Made by a program: the position numbers and the translations under genes. 5,413 nt of DNA from Candidatus Poribacteria bacterium. Lineage in GTDB: Bacteria; Poribacteria; WGA-4E; DTYX01. The notes beneath the pieces were generated by a model. It was not told where the DNA came from. It did not search any database and worked only from the letters and a program-made list of their open reading frames with translations. Positions 1 to 5,413 of the stretch are shown in pieces. Where the stretch lies: contig DTYX01001117.1 in assembly GCA_012961655.1 (NCBI GenBank), positions 1 through 5,413 of the forward strand. Reading direction: 5' to 3'. Position 1 is the first letter of the stretch, and every line of letters starts with the position of its first letter.

Positions 1-2
1 AT

Positions 3-282
3 CTGTACAATAAGACTAATCTAAAAACTTTATAAATAGTGAAAATGGTTTATGTTTTGATATTTCATCAAATAGTCAAGAGAAATGTAATGAAGTCATG
101 CTTAAATTAGATGCTCCAAAAAATCTAATTAGCTATACTTCAGAAAACAGTATTAATGGTAAAAAAACAAGACTGATGAATTAATCCGGAAAATCTCAGA
201 AGAATATTACCATCCGAGAAACCTGCCAGCAGCCATTGAAATCTGTTTTCCAGTGGCGGGCGCGGGGGGAATAGATGTTTAG
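3..282 (+). pseudogene. Possible frameshifted 3' end of an unrecognised gene
   Basis: No intact frame covers this stretch, but three open segments follow each other. The first is frame 3 from base 3 (LYNKTNLK). The second is frame 2 to the TAA at 182-184 and contains NGLCFDISSNSQEK. The third is frame 1 from about 163 to the TAG at 280-282 and contains DELIRKISEEYYHP and ends AGAGGIDV. Adding one A to the A5 run at 23-27 and one A to the A7 run at 161-167 joins all three into about 90 codons that read like ordinary protein. Both repairs go in the same direction. The first two segments are very AT-rich; the last has near-normal GC. I do not recognise the family; a C-terminal end of a polysaccharide-locus protein would fit the neighbour wecB, but that is a guess. 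The 5' end lies outside the window. Confidence 0.3.
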
Positions 283-294
283 TTGTTTAAAATT

Positions 295-336
295 GTTTCA
301 TATAACGTCTTTTTCGTAAAACGTGATGCGTGAAAC
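295..336. repeat. Imperfect inverted repeat upstream of the epimerase gene
   Basis: GTTTCA at 295-300 is matched by TGAAAC at 331-336, with further short complementary stretches inside (ACGT near 305-308 and again near 321-324, and a T-run facing an A-run). It lies 19-60 bases before the first possible epimerase start and downstream of a GTTT motif repeated at 277, 285 and 295. A TATAAC box at 301-306 could be a -10 element, but no good -35 lies at the right distance, so I do not call a promoter. The repeat could be an operator, an RNA hairpin in the leader, or chance in AT-rich sequence. Confidence 0.3.
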
Positions 337-354
337 TCTACAGTCGGTAATGGA

Positions 355-1452
355 ATGAATAAGATGAAAATTATAAATGTCGTGGGCGCTAGACCGAATT
401 TCATGAAAATAGCGCCAGTAGTGCGTCAGATGAAGAGATGCGAAAATATCGAGCATCTTCTGCTTCACACGGGACAGCATTACGACGACGCAATGTCGAA
501 GATATTTTTTGAGGATTTGGCGTTGCCTCAACCGGATGTTTATCTCTGCATCGGTTCAGGAAGTCACGCCGTTCAGACTGCGAAGGTGATGGTCGAATTT
601 GAGACCGTGCTTAACGAGAAAAGACCTGACCTTGTTGTCGTCGTTGGAGATGTTAATTCCACTTTGGCTTGCAGTCTAGTAGCAGCTAAGTTGGGTGTGC
701 CAGTAGCCCATGTGGAAGCGGGATTGCGTAGTTTTGACCGCAGTATGCCTGAAGAGATTAACCGGATTGTCACTGATGCGCTTTCCAACTTGCTATTTAC
801 AACAGAACTATCTGCTAATCAGAACCTAGAACGGGAAGGCATACAGAAAGAAAAAATCCACTTCGTCGGCAATGTAATGATAGATACTCTGCTGTACTGT
901 GTAAAAAAATCACAGGAATCATCTATCATGGCTGCGCTTAATCTCGTGAAAGGAGACTTTGCTCTGCTCACTCTACATAGACCGAGCAATGTAGATGTCA
1001 AAGATACTTTCGAGAGAATTATCAGCGCTCTGGAGAAAATTCAGCAACAGATTCAGATAGTTTTTCCAATGCATCCACGTACTAGAGCGCGCCTCGCGGA
1101 ATTCGGTTTCGCGGGAAAATTTGAGCGCATGGCGAATCTGATAGTTACAGAACCACTGGGATATCTGGATTTCCTCAAGCTGGAATCAAACTGCAAATTT
1201 GCGCTGACGGATTCCGGTGGTTTACAAGAGGAAACAACAGTTTTAGGAATCCCATGTTTAACCTTGCGTGAGAATACCGAACGACCGGCGACAATTACTG
1301 AAGGAACGAATACTCTTGTGGGAACTGACCCAGAGAAAATTATTGAAGAGAGTATGAAAATTTTTGCGGGCGAGGGTAAATCGGGCCGGATACCGAAATT
1401 CTGGGATGGCAAAGCTGCGGAACGAATTGTTGCGATTATATGTCGTCAGTAG
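355..1452 (+). CDS. wecB: UDP-N-acetylglucosamine 2-epimerase (non-hydrolysing)
   Basis: This cytoplasmic enzyme interconverts UDP-GlcNAc and UDP-ManNAc, supplying ManNAc-type precursors for surface polysaccharides. The 365-residue length is usual for the family, which has a GT-B-like two-domain fold. Visible signatures are GARPNFMK at 11-18 (UDP-sugar binding), HTGQHYD at 38-44, GDVNST at 98-103, HVEAGLRS at 119-126, PEEINR at 132-137, TLHRPSN at 206-212, DSGGLQEE at 286-293 and RENTERP at 305-311. By family knowledge (E. coli WecB Asp95, Glu117, Glu131, His213), the likely catalytic residues are D99, E121, E134 and H208; all are present, so it should be active. The start is uncertain: ATG 355 gives MNKMKII, while ATG 364 gives the more typical MKII start with GGA at 352-354 nine bases upstream. 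Neither has a strong Shine-Dalgarno. The next gene follows 61 bases downstream with no terminator, so co-transcription is likely. Confidence 0.95.
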   Translation: MNKMKIINVVGARPNFMKIAPVVRQMKRCENIEHLLLHTGQHYDDAMSKIFFEDLALPQPDVYLCIGSGSHAVQTAKVMVEFETVLNEKRPDLVVVVGDVNSTLACSLVAAKLGVPVAHVEAGLRSFDRSMPEEINRIVTDALSNLLFTTELSANQNLEREGIQKEKIHFVGNVMIDTLLYCVKKSQESSIMAALNLVKGDFALLTLHRPSNVDVKDTFERIISALEKIQQQIQIVFPMHPRTRARLAEFGFAGKFERMANLIVTEPLGYLDFLKLESNCKFALTDSGGLQEETTVLGIPCLTLRENTERPATITEGTNTLVGTDPEKIIEESMKIFAGEGKSGRIPKFWDGKAAERIVAIICRQ

Positions 1453-1499
1453 TTTAGACTTCTATCCTTAGGCTTTCTTGGAAAACCCATCATTATGTG

Positions 1500-1504
1500 A
1501 GGAG
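1500..1504 (+). promoter_or_regulatory. Ribosome-binding site fixing the nucleotidyltransferase start
   Basis: AGGAG lies nine bases before the ATG at 1514. It decides the start of the nucleotidyltransferase: the open frame extends back to a TTG at 1478, but that would add 12 residues (MENPSLCEENSA) ahead of the conserved MDLKGVILAAG terminus, and the Shine-Dalgarno would lie inside the coding region. Confidence 0.8.
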
Positions 1505-1513
1505 AACAGTGCA

Positions 1514-2584
1514 ATGGACCTCAAAGGAGTAATTCTTGCCGCTGGAAATGGAAAGCGACTCAGACCATTGACAAATACAAGACCAAAGCCGTTGGTGCCA
1601 GTCGCAGGACGAACATTGCTGGAACATAATATCGACAAAATGATTGCGGCTGGCATAGATAATATTATTATAGTCCTCCCGAAAAATACAACTTTGCAAC
1701 TGAGCGTTTACTTAAAAGGACATTATCCCAATATCACTTTAGACTTTGTCGAACAGATGCAAGTACTTGGCACTGCACACGCGCTGGATGTGGCAAAATC
1801 GCAGATTGGCGCCTCTGACTTCCTGATGGTTTATGGCGATAACCTCACCGGTTATGATTATGCTAAATTGATAAAACGGCATAAATCGAATGTAGCTTCA
1901 GCAACAATGGCATTAATGCATGCTGATGAACCTTGGAAGCATGGAATTGTTGAAATTAATGGCGCAAGAATTACTGATATTGTGGAAAAACCTGAGAATC
2001 CCAAAAGTGACCTTGCCTTTGCAGGAATGTGTGTGTTTACTCCAGATATATTTGAAGCCATTAAACATACGGAAAAAAGTCCACGTGGCGAATACTATCT
2101 GACGGATTCTCTACAGCTTCTGATTGAGTGGGAACACCAAATCGGATATGCAATTTTAGATACATGGCGTTTGAATGTCAACGACCATAAAGATTTATTA
2201 AAAGCAAATAAGTTGTTGTTATCCGAAGAAGCATCTGTTCATTCCGACGTCGTAAATCAAAATGAGCAAGCAGATATGTTCCACATTATACCTCCTGTAT
2301 TCATTGGAGCAGAGGCGAGTATTGGAGATAATGCTGTTATTGGTCCTTATGTCACCTTGGAAAACGCTGCTATAGTCGGTGAAAATACCAGGATAGAAAA
2401 TAGCATCTTGTTATCACGCGCCAATATCGGTAACAACTGCTCCATCGCTAATAGCATTTTAGGTGAAAACTCCTGTGTGGCAGATGAATTTCATACCTCC
2501 GAAAGCGAATCGGTCGCGTTAGTGTTAGGCGATGGTGAACGGAATTCGGAGTTCGGAGTTCGGAATGCGGAATTATTTCCTTAA
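1514..2584 (+). CDS. Sugar-1-phosphate nucleotidyltransferase with short C-terminal beta-helix
   Basis: The enzyme should join a sugar 1-phosphate to an NTP, releasing pyrophosphate and giving an NDP-sugar. Residues 1-235 are the Rossmann-like NTP_transferase domain: LAAGNGKRLRPLT at 8-20 (phosphate-binding loop), PKPL with lysine 25, VLGTAHAL at 84-91, YGDN at 107-110 with metal-binding D109, VEKP at 157-160, GEYYLTD at 192-198 and DTWRLNVND at 216-224. Residues about 258-325 are hexapeptide-repeat beta-helix (VFIGAEASIGDNAVIGPYVT and following coils). The helix is short, roughly half that of GlmU, and I see no acetyltransferase active-site histidine, so a bifunctional GlmU is unlikely. The substrate could be glucose, GlcNAc or mannose 1-phosphate and the nucleotide dTTP, UTP or GTP; the sequence does not decide. 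The last dozen residues (NSEFGVRNAELFP) are encoded by a tandem repeat and are probably not native. Placement after wecB suggests glycan-precursor synthesis. Confidence 0.88.
   Translation: MDLKGVILAAGNGKRLRPLTNTRPKPLVPVAGRTLLEHNIDKMIAAGIDNIIIVLPKNTTLQLSVYLKGHYPNITLDFVEQMQVLGTAHALDVAKSQIGASDFLMVYGDNLTGYDYAKLIKRHKSNVASATMALMHADEPWKHGIVEINGARITDIVEKPENPKSDLAFAGMCVFTPDIFEAIKHTEKSPRGEYYLTDSLQLLIEWEHQIGYAILDTWRLNVNDHKDLLKANKLLLSEEASVHSDVVNQNEQADMFHIIPPVFIGAEASIGDNAVIGPYVTLENAAIVGENTRIENSILLSRANIGNNCSIANSILGENSCVADEFHTSESESVALVLGDGERNSEFGVRNAELFP
2541..2575 (+). repeat. Five-copy 7-bp tandem repeat (GGAATTC/GGAGTTC)
   Basis: Five consecutive heptamers are visible: GGAATTC, GGAGTTC, GGAGTTC, GGAATGC and GGAATTA. 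Three units equal 21 bases or seven codons, so the array is open in all frames; in the nucleotidyltransferase frame it encodes NSEFGVRNAE, and in the frame leading to tsaC it reads SSEFGMRN. It replaces or extends the natural C-terminus of the nucleotidyltransferase after GDGER. Heptad arrays of this kind are, from memory, dispersed intergenic repeats in some uncultured bacteria and resemble in concept the heptameric STRR repeats of cyanobacteria. Family assignment here is inference. Confidence 0.85.
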
Positions 2585-2590
2585 TTCCGC
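2567..2590. repeat. Perfect 9-bp hairpin spanning the nucleotidyltransferase stop codon
   Basis: GCGGAATTA at 2567-2575 is the exact reverse complement of TAATTCCGC at 2582-2590, with a six-base loop TTTCCT. The left arm is made of the last two heptads of the tandem repeat, and the right arm contains the TAA stop at 2582-2584. No T-run follows, so it is not a standard intrinsic terminator. It more likely marks the terminal palindrome of a dispersed repeat unit, and could act as an mRNA-stabilising or attenuating hairpin between this gene and tsaC. Confidence 0.7.
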
Positions 2591-2633
2591 TGATAAATGG
2601 AGCGAACAGTTTCTTAGCCCTTGCACTCCGCTT

Positions 2634-3260
2634 ATGGCTCAACTAATTACAATCAATCAAAATAACCTTCACGAAAGCATAATCCACGGCGTATCAGTAC
2701 TTACCGCCGGCGGCATTGTCGCTTTCCCAACGGACACCGTCTACGGCGTAGGCGCAGATGCGTTCAATCCCAGCGCAGTTGAGAAAATCTACGCGGCCAA
2801 AAAACGTCCCAAGGATAAACCTTTGGCGGTACTGGTCGCATCGTTCAGGGATGTGTTGAAGCTCGCGACGAATTTACCTGCTGCTTTTGAAAGAGTAGCG
2901 ACAGCATTTTGGCCAGGCGCATTAACTATCGTAGTAAAAGCAGATAGCGACTTGCCTGTTGAAATTACTGCCGGTGGGAACACTGTTGGAGTTAGAATGC
3001 CTGACAATCCCATCGCATTAAAATTGATTGCGGCTTTCGGCAAACCTCTGGCGACCACCAGCGCTAATCTCTCTGGAGAACGCGAGGCGATAACTGCTGA
3101 AGAAGTGCAAGCGAGCCTAGGTGATAAGATTGACCTGATTTTGGACGGCGGCGCAACAAAGAAAAAGGTTGTCTCTACGGTATTGGATTTATCTGTCAAG
3201 CCTCCTGTCATCCTACGGCACGGTCAAATTTCCCCTGAACAGATTGCAGATGTCTTCTGA
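2634..3260 (+). CDS. tsaC: L-threonylcarbamoyladenylate synthase (TsaC/Sua5/YrdC family, short form)
   Basis: This enzyme makes threonylcarbamoyl-AMP from threonine, bicarbonate and ATP, the first step of t6A modification at position 37 of ANN-decoding tRNAs; the product goes to the TsaD complex. It is cytoplasmic. The 208 residues are the YrdC domain alone, without the extra Sua5 C-terminal domain. Motifs are FPTDTVYGVG at 31-40, KIYAAKKRPKDKPLAVLV at 51-68 (basic substrate-binding stretch), FWPGALTIV at 92-100, VGVRMPDNP at 118-126, TTSANLSGE at 141-149, STVLDL at 181-186 and ILRHGQIS at 193-200. I start at ATG 2634 because MAQLITIN precedes the domain by the usual distance; a GTG at 2532 would add 34 residues encoded by repeat DNA. 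No clear Shine-Dalgarno precedes 2634, so translation may be weak or coupled. It lies 49 bases after the nucleotidyltransferase, separated by the repeat hairpin. Confidence 0.93.
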   Translation: MAQLITINQNNLHESIIHGVSVLTAGGIVAFPTDTVYGVGADAFNPSAVEKIYAAKKRPKDKPLAVLVASFRDVLKLATNLPAAFERVATAFWPGALTIVVKADSDLPVEITAGGNTVGVRMPDNPIALKLIAAFGKPLATTSANLSGEREAITAEEVQASLGDKIDLILDGGATKKKVVSTVLDLSVKPPVILRHGQISPEQIADVF

Positions 3261-3299
3261 GAAGTAAGATTTATGCAAGAAGCAACGCACGACTTCGTC

Positions 3300-3326
3300 T
3301 TAGCGTAGGCTAACATCTTTTTCTTT
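3300..3326 (+). terminator. Weak intrinsic-terminator candidate after tsaC
   Basis: TTAGC at 3300-3304 pairs with GCTAA at 3309-3313 around a GTAG loop, and two bases later comes a T-rich tract (TCTTTTTCTTT, 3316-3326). It sits 39 bases after the tsaC stop and ends at the stop codon of the convergent gene. The stem has only five pairs with two G-C, so it is weak. A competing fold pairs GAC 3291-3293 with GTC 3297-3299. Confidence 0.35.
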
Positions 3327-5232
3327 AAGCCTCGGGCTTCTCCCACTCTCCGCTGAAACCAGCGACGCCTTTCACACGCAATTCATCTGTCGTCATATTG
3401 AACTCCGCTATCACACCGTTGGCAAATTCGATGCGTTGCTGCTTCCTATCGGATGAAAGGAAGCGGTGCGATATCATTTCCGACGTAGCAGTAGTACGGT
3501 AATACGAATTCCAGCGCTTCAGCCAGGTCCAATGCCGCCGCGCTTTTTCGCTGTCCCAGTCGCGGATGGGGACGTAGCCCTCCGACAGCCAATTATGCGC
3601 TGGAGCTGAGGCAAATAGAAGTTCATAGAGCCGCGGCGTGCAGTCTTCCCACCAGTCATATCCCGGTGAATAAAGCGCGTAACCACCGCCGGAAAATCCT
3701 GCGATGTAACAGTCATGGAATACAAGCTGGAACAACGGAATCGGCTCACCTACGGGCGCCGGTGCGCCTTGAACCGGAGTGTTGGATAAACGGTCGCTTG
3801 ACCAATCGGTGAAAAAGAAGTAATCACAGTCAGCCATACACCAGAAACGGGCGAGTTCCGCGCCAGGCATAATGCCACGGCGTCTGGTTTCGGCAAAACA
3901 CGCATTTTGAACCTCGTAGGTCTGACGGCGGGTCTGAGGATGTAACCGTGAATAATCTTCCGGCAGAGGATAGTGCGCCGAGTAGCCGTCGTAGTATAGG
4001 ACATCATATTTTAGCCCTTTGGCTTCAATGTTGTCCAGCACACGCTTAGTTCGCTCAAGCGCGTCATGAGAACTCAAGTCATGGATTGGTTGCTCTTCCG
4101 TATTCTGTGGCCAACGACTGGCATCGAATTCAGGCGCCGCGGCATCCTGCGACCGCGGGTTGACGAAACCCTGAATGGTGCAGCCGAGTCGATGTATAGC
4201 ATTAGCGAACTCAACTAGCGCTTCCCAGCCGCCTGGCACTGGGTTAGAGAGAAGATAGGCTTGCCAGTTGGCGTCCGCCGTCGTAGCCGTGCCTCGTTCA
4301 GGGGAATAGCCGGACGAAGACCATTTCGGGAAGAAAAAGTTTATCCCAAAACCCATCTTTTGCAATCGCCTAATATCGTTGAGCACCGTGGGGCCATCCT
4401 CGCTATTCCACGCCGCCCAACGCAGGAGGATGTTTTCGATGTATTGCCGAATCACCGGTGTTTCAGAAGCCTTCTCTTCGAGCGTGCGTAGAAGTCCTTG
4501 TTTCCGGGCGTATCCGCGATATAGCTTGGCCATCGCCACGTAATCCATCCCCTGAGCGAACCGTAGAATGAAACGGCGTGGGTAGGCTAGCTTGCCTAAA
4601 CTCCCAAGCCAGTTGAAATCCAATGATGACAAGTCCTCTGGCAAATGCTCCGCTTCTACGTCACAGTCCCACCATGTCTCCACGATGACACACATCGCGT
4701 CCTCTTCGCGAACCATCCCAAACATCGGCATGCTCCAGCGACCGCCGATTAAGCCGCCTCTAATACCCTTGCCCGGAAGTTCATCCGGACATTCCGCCGG
4801 TATCAGGTAGCCCGAGCCATGAGGAAGTACCATGTAGCCCCCGTCAGTTACGGGTTTCTCAAATCTGTAAAGATGACAGACACTTTCAACTGTGTCCTTT
4901 CCATCAACTTGTGCCACCTGAATCAAGATTTCATCCACAGCCGCGTCGATGGCAAAAGTGAGTTCCAAGGCTATGTCGATGCCATCGAAGCCACTCAGAC
5001 GAACAGTTTGTCCTCGGTGTTTGCCATCATCGAAGTCTGAAACCGAAGCTTTTTCGGCGCTCGACAGTGGTTGCCGGCGTGTCTTTGTATCTTCAGCTCG
5101 CAATAGAATAGTAGGTATATGAATTTGGGAGCTTTCCCATAGCAGACATCCATCGTTCCGCAGCACAGTCAAACTAAAATTATCGTTCACTTTGACGTCA
5201 ATATCTTTGCCGAACAATTCTAACTCGTTCAT
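3325..5232 (-). CDS. Large glycoside-hydrolase-like protein of unknown specificity (DUF6259/GH101-like)
   Basis: The 635-residue protein begins MNELELFGKD and has no signal peptide or membrane segment, so it should be cytoplasmic. Residues 1-225 are beta-rich, as in the N-terminal sandwich of many glycosidases. Residues about 260-550 read like a TIM barrel: GINFFFPKWSS at 296-306, IQGFVNPRSQD at 353-363, YDVLYYDGYSAHY at 409-421, PGAELARFW at 456-464, YFFFTDWSSDR at 471-481, VFHDCYIAG at 504-512 and YSPGYDWWED at 521-530. Residues about 590-635 look like a C-terminal beta domain. D415 (YYDGY) and E459 (GAEL) fit a strand-end Asp nucleophile and Glu acid/base as in GH101 and related alpha-glycosidase clans; this is inference. 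I recall similar proteins annotated as DUF6259, but cannot check. The start is fixed by AAGGAG nine bases upstream. It could act on imported or intracellular oligosaccharides, or be a non-catalytic relative. It is transcribed from its own promoter towards tsaC. Confidence 0.8.
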   Translation of the reverse strand: MNELELFGKDIDVKVNDNFSLTVLRNDGCLLWESSQIHIPTILLRAEDTKTRRQPLSSAEKASVSDFDDGKHRGQTVRLSGFDGIDIALELTFAIDAAVDEILIQVAQVDGKDTVESVCHLYRFEKPVTDGGYMVLPHGSGYLIPAECPDELPGKGIRGGLIGGRWSMPMFGMVREEDAMCVIVETWWDCDVEAEHLPEDLSSLDFNWLGSLGKLAYPRRFILRFAQGMDYVAMAKLYRGYARKQGLLRTLEEKASETPVIRQYIENILLRWAAWNSEDGPTVLNDIRRLQKMGFGINFFFPKWSSSGYSPERGTATTADANWQAYLLSNPVPGGWEALVEFANAIHRLGCTIQGFVNPRSQDAAAPEFDASRWPQNTEEQPIHDLSSHDALERTKRVLDNIEAKGLKYDVLYYDGYSAHYPLPEDYSRLHPQTRRQTYEVQNACFAETRRRGIMPGAELARFWCMADCDYFFFTDWSSDRLSNTPVQGAPAPVGEPIPLFQLVFHDCYIAGFSGGGYALYSPGYDWWEDCTPRLYELLFASAPAHNWLSEGYVPIRDWDSEKARRHWTWLKRWNSYYRTTATSEMISHRFLSSDRKQQRIEFANGVIAEFNMTTDELRVKGVAGFSGEWEKPEA

Positions 5233-5241
5233 CTTATGTTA

Positions 5242-5246
5242 CTCCT
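5242..5246 (-). promoter_or_regulatory. Strong ribosome-binding site of the hydrolase-like gene
   Basis: On the minus strand AGGAG (within GGAAAGGAGT) lies nine bases before ATG 5232. It supports this start, and no in-frame alternative upstream is needed. Confidence 0.85.
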
Positions 5247-5261
5247 TTCCAGTTTTGCTTC

Positions 5262-5307
5262 ACCGCCATCAATAATTAACACATTGGGAATATGTTCTAA
5301 AGGCGGC
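5262..5307 (-). promoter_or_regulatory. Foldable leader of the hydrolase-like mRNA
   Basis: In the minus-strand transcript an outer stem pairs CCGCC (from 5302-5306) with GGCGG (from 5263-5267), plus one G-U pair. Inside it AACATAT (5290-5296) pairs with ATGTGTT (5278-5284), seven pairs with one wobble, around a five-base TCCCA loop. The structure ends about 15 bases before the AGGAG site. It matches no riboswitch class I recognise; it could be an mRNA-stabilising 5' hairpin or a regulator-binding element. Confidence 0.4.
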
Positions 5308-5330
5308 TCGTTTCAAATTTATATGCTAAT

Positions 5331-5386
5331 CAAAAGTATAAAATAAATCTTTCTATTTTTCAAAACTTAATTCTTCTATACTTTTG
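5331..5386. repeat. Perfect 10-bp inverted repeat around the promoter
   Basis: CAAAAGTATA at 5331-5340 is the exact reverse complement of TATACTTTTG at 5377-5386, with a 36-base spacer and a centre-to-centre distance of 46 bases. The left arm contains the -10 box of the hydrolase-like gene, and the spacer contains its -35. Such a layout suits two operator half-sites or two sites joined by a DNA loop, but the region is AT-rich and chance is possible. The right arm offers TATACT on the plus strand, yet no -35 lies at a good distance for rightward transcription. Confidence 0.55.
5335..5363 (-). promoter_or_regulatory. Sigma70-like promoter of the hydrolase-like gene
   Basis: On the minus strand TTGAAA (5358-5363) and TATACT (5335-5340) are separated by exactly 17 bases. 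Each box matches the consensus at five of six positions. Transcription would start near 5328, giving a leader of about 95 bases before ATG 5232. The surrounding AT-rich DNA favours promoter function. Confidence 0.65.
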
Positions 5387-5413
5387 CTAATTAATTAACC
5401 GAGCGGTGATGGA

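Noticed and set aside
1096..1106. GCGGAATTCGG resembling a heptad repeat unit inside the epimerase
   Set aside because: Single copy encoding AEFG in a normal family position; most likely chance.
1053..1412. Minus-strand 119-codon open frame inside the epimerase gene
   Set aside because: Antisense shadow of a gene with all family motifs; its translation has no recognisable features.
1478..1513. TTG start 12 codons upstream of the nucleotidyltransferase
   Set aside because: The AGGAG at 1500-1504 and the conserved MDLKGVILAAG terminus favour ATG 1514.
1514..2584. Assignment as bifunctional GlmU
   Set aside because: The beta-helix is too short and the acetyltransferase active-site motifs are not visible.
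2532..2633. GTG start giving tsaC a 34-residue extension
   Set aside because: The extension is encoded by the heptad repeat and hairpin and resembles no TsaC N-terminus.
2789..3211. Minus-strand 140-codon open frame inside tsaC
   Set aside because: Antisense to the conserved TsaC domain; no family motifs of its own.
3327..3339. AAGCC-TCG-GGCTT hairpin in the convergent gap
   Set aside because: Perfect five-pair stem, but no T-run follows on either strand and it lies within the last codons of the minus-strand gene, so it is not a convincing terminator.
5409..5411. ATG near the right edge as the start of a divergent gene
   Set aside because: Only five bases remain after it, no good Shine-Dalgarno precedes it and no clear rightward promoter is seen.

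Overview
The window is bacterial in style: clear Shine-Dalgarno sites, a sigma70-like promoter, the standard code, moderate GC in the genes and strongly AT-rich flanks. It holds four well-supported genes. Three lie on the plus strand in one direction: a non-hydrolysing UDP-GlcNAc 2-epimerase (wecB type, 355-1452), a sugar-1-phosphate nucleotidyltransferase with a short C-terminal left-handed beta-helix (1514-2584), and a short-form threonylcarbamoyl-AMP synthase (tsaC type, 2634-3260). The fourth (3325-5232) is convergent, on the minus strand, and looks like a large uncharacterised glycoside-hydrolase-like protein. The taxon cannot be fixed from sequence alone. From memory, the combination of a heptad repeat read as 'NSEFGVRN' with a large DUF6259/GH101-like protein is reminiscent of uncultured environmental bacteria such as Poribacteria or the PVC group. 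That is a low-confidence guess.

Left edge (1-354): bases 1-180 are only about 25% GC (45 of 180). No intact gene is present. Three successive open segments in different frames can be joined into one reading of about 90 codons, ending at 282, if one A is restored in each of two A-runs. This is either a decayed 3' gene end or the product of two homopolymer errors. Bases 283-354 form the short upstream region of the epimerase gene and contain an imperfect inverted repeat.

Centre (355-3260): the epimerase would supply UDP-ManNAc and the nucleotidyltransferase another activated sugar, so the pair fits cell-surface polysaccharide or glycoprotein glycan synthesis. The end of the nucleotidyltransferase gene runs into a five-copy 7-bp repeat and a 9-bp hairpin that contains its stop codon. 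The tRNA-modification gene tsaC follows 49 bases later without an obvious ribosome-binding site. It is probably a passenger or co-transcribed housekeeping gene rather than part of the sugar pathway.

Right side (3261-5413): a 64-base convergent gap has a weak terminator-like hairpin. The hydrolase-like gene has its own well-formed control region: a strong Shine-Dalgarno, a roughly 95-base leader that can fold, and a TTGAAA-17-TATACT promoter whose -10 box sits inside one arm of a perfect 10-bp inverted repeat. Bases 5387-5413 hold nothing I can assign. The most interesting items are the unassigned hydrolase with a proposed Asp/Glu catalytic pair and its apparently regulated promoter and leader. 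I do not see a defence system, CRISPR array, tRNA, rRNA or insertion sequence.
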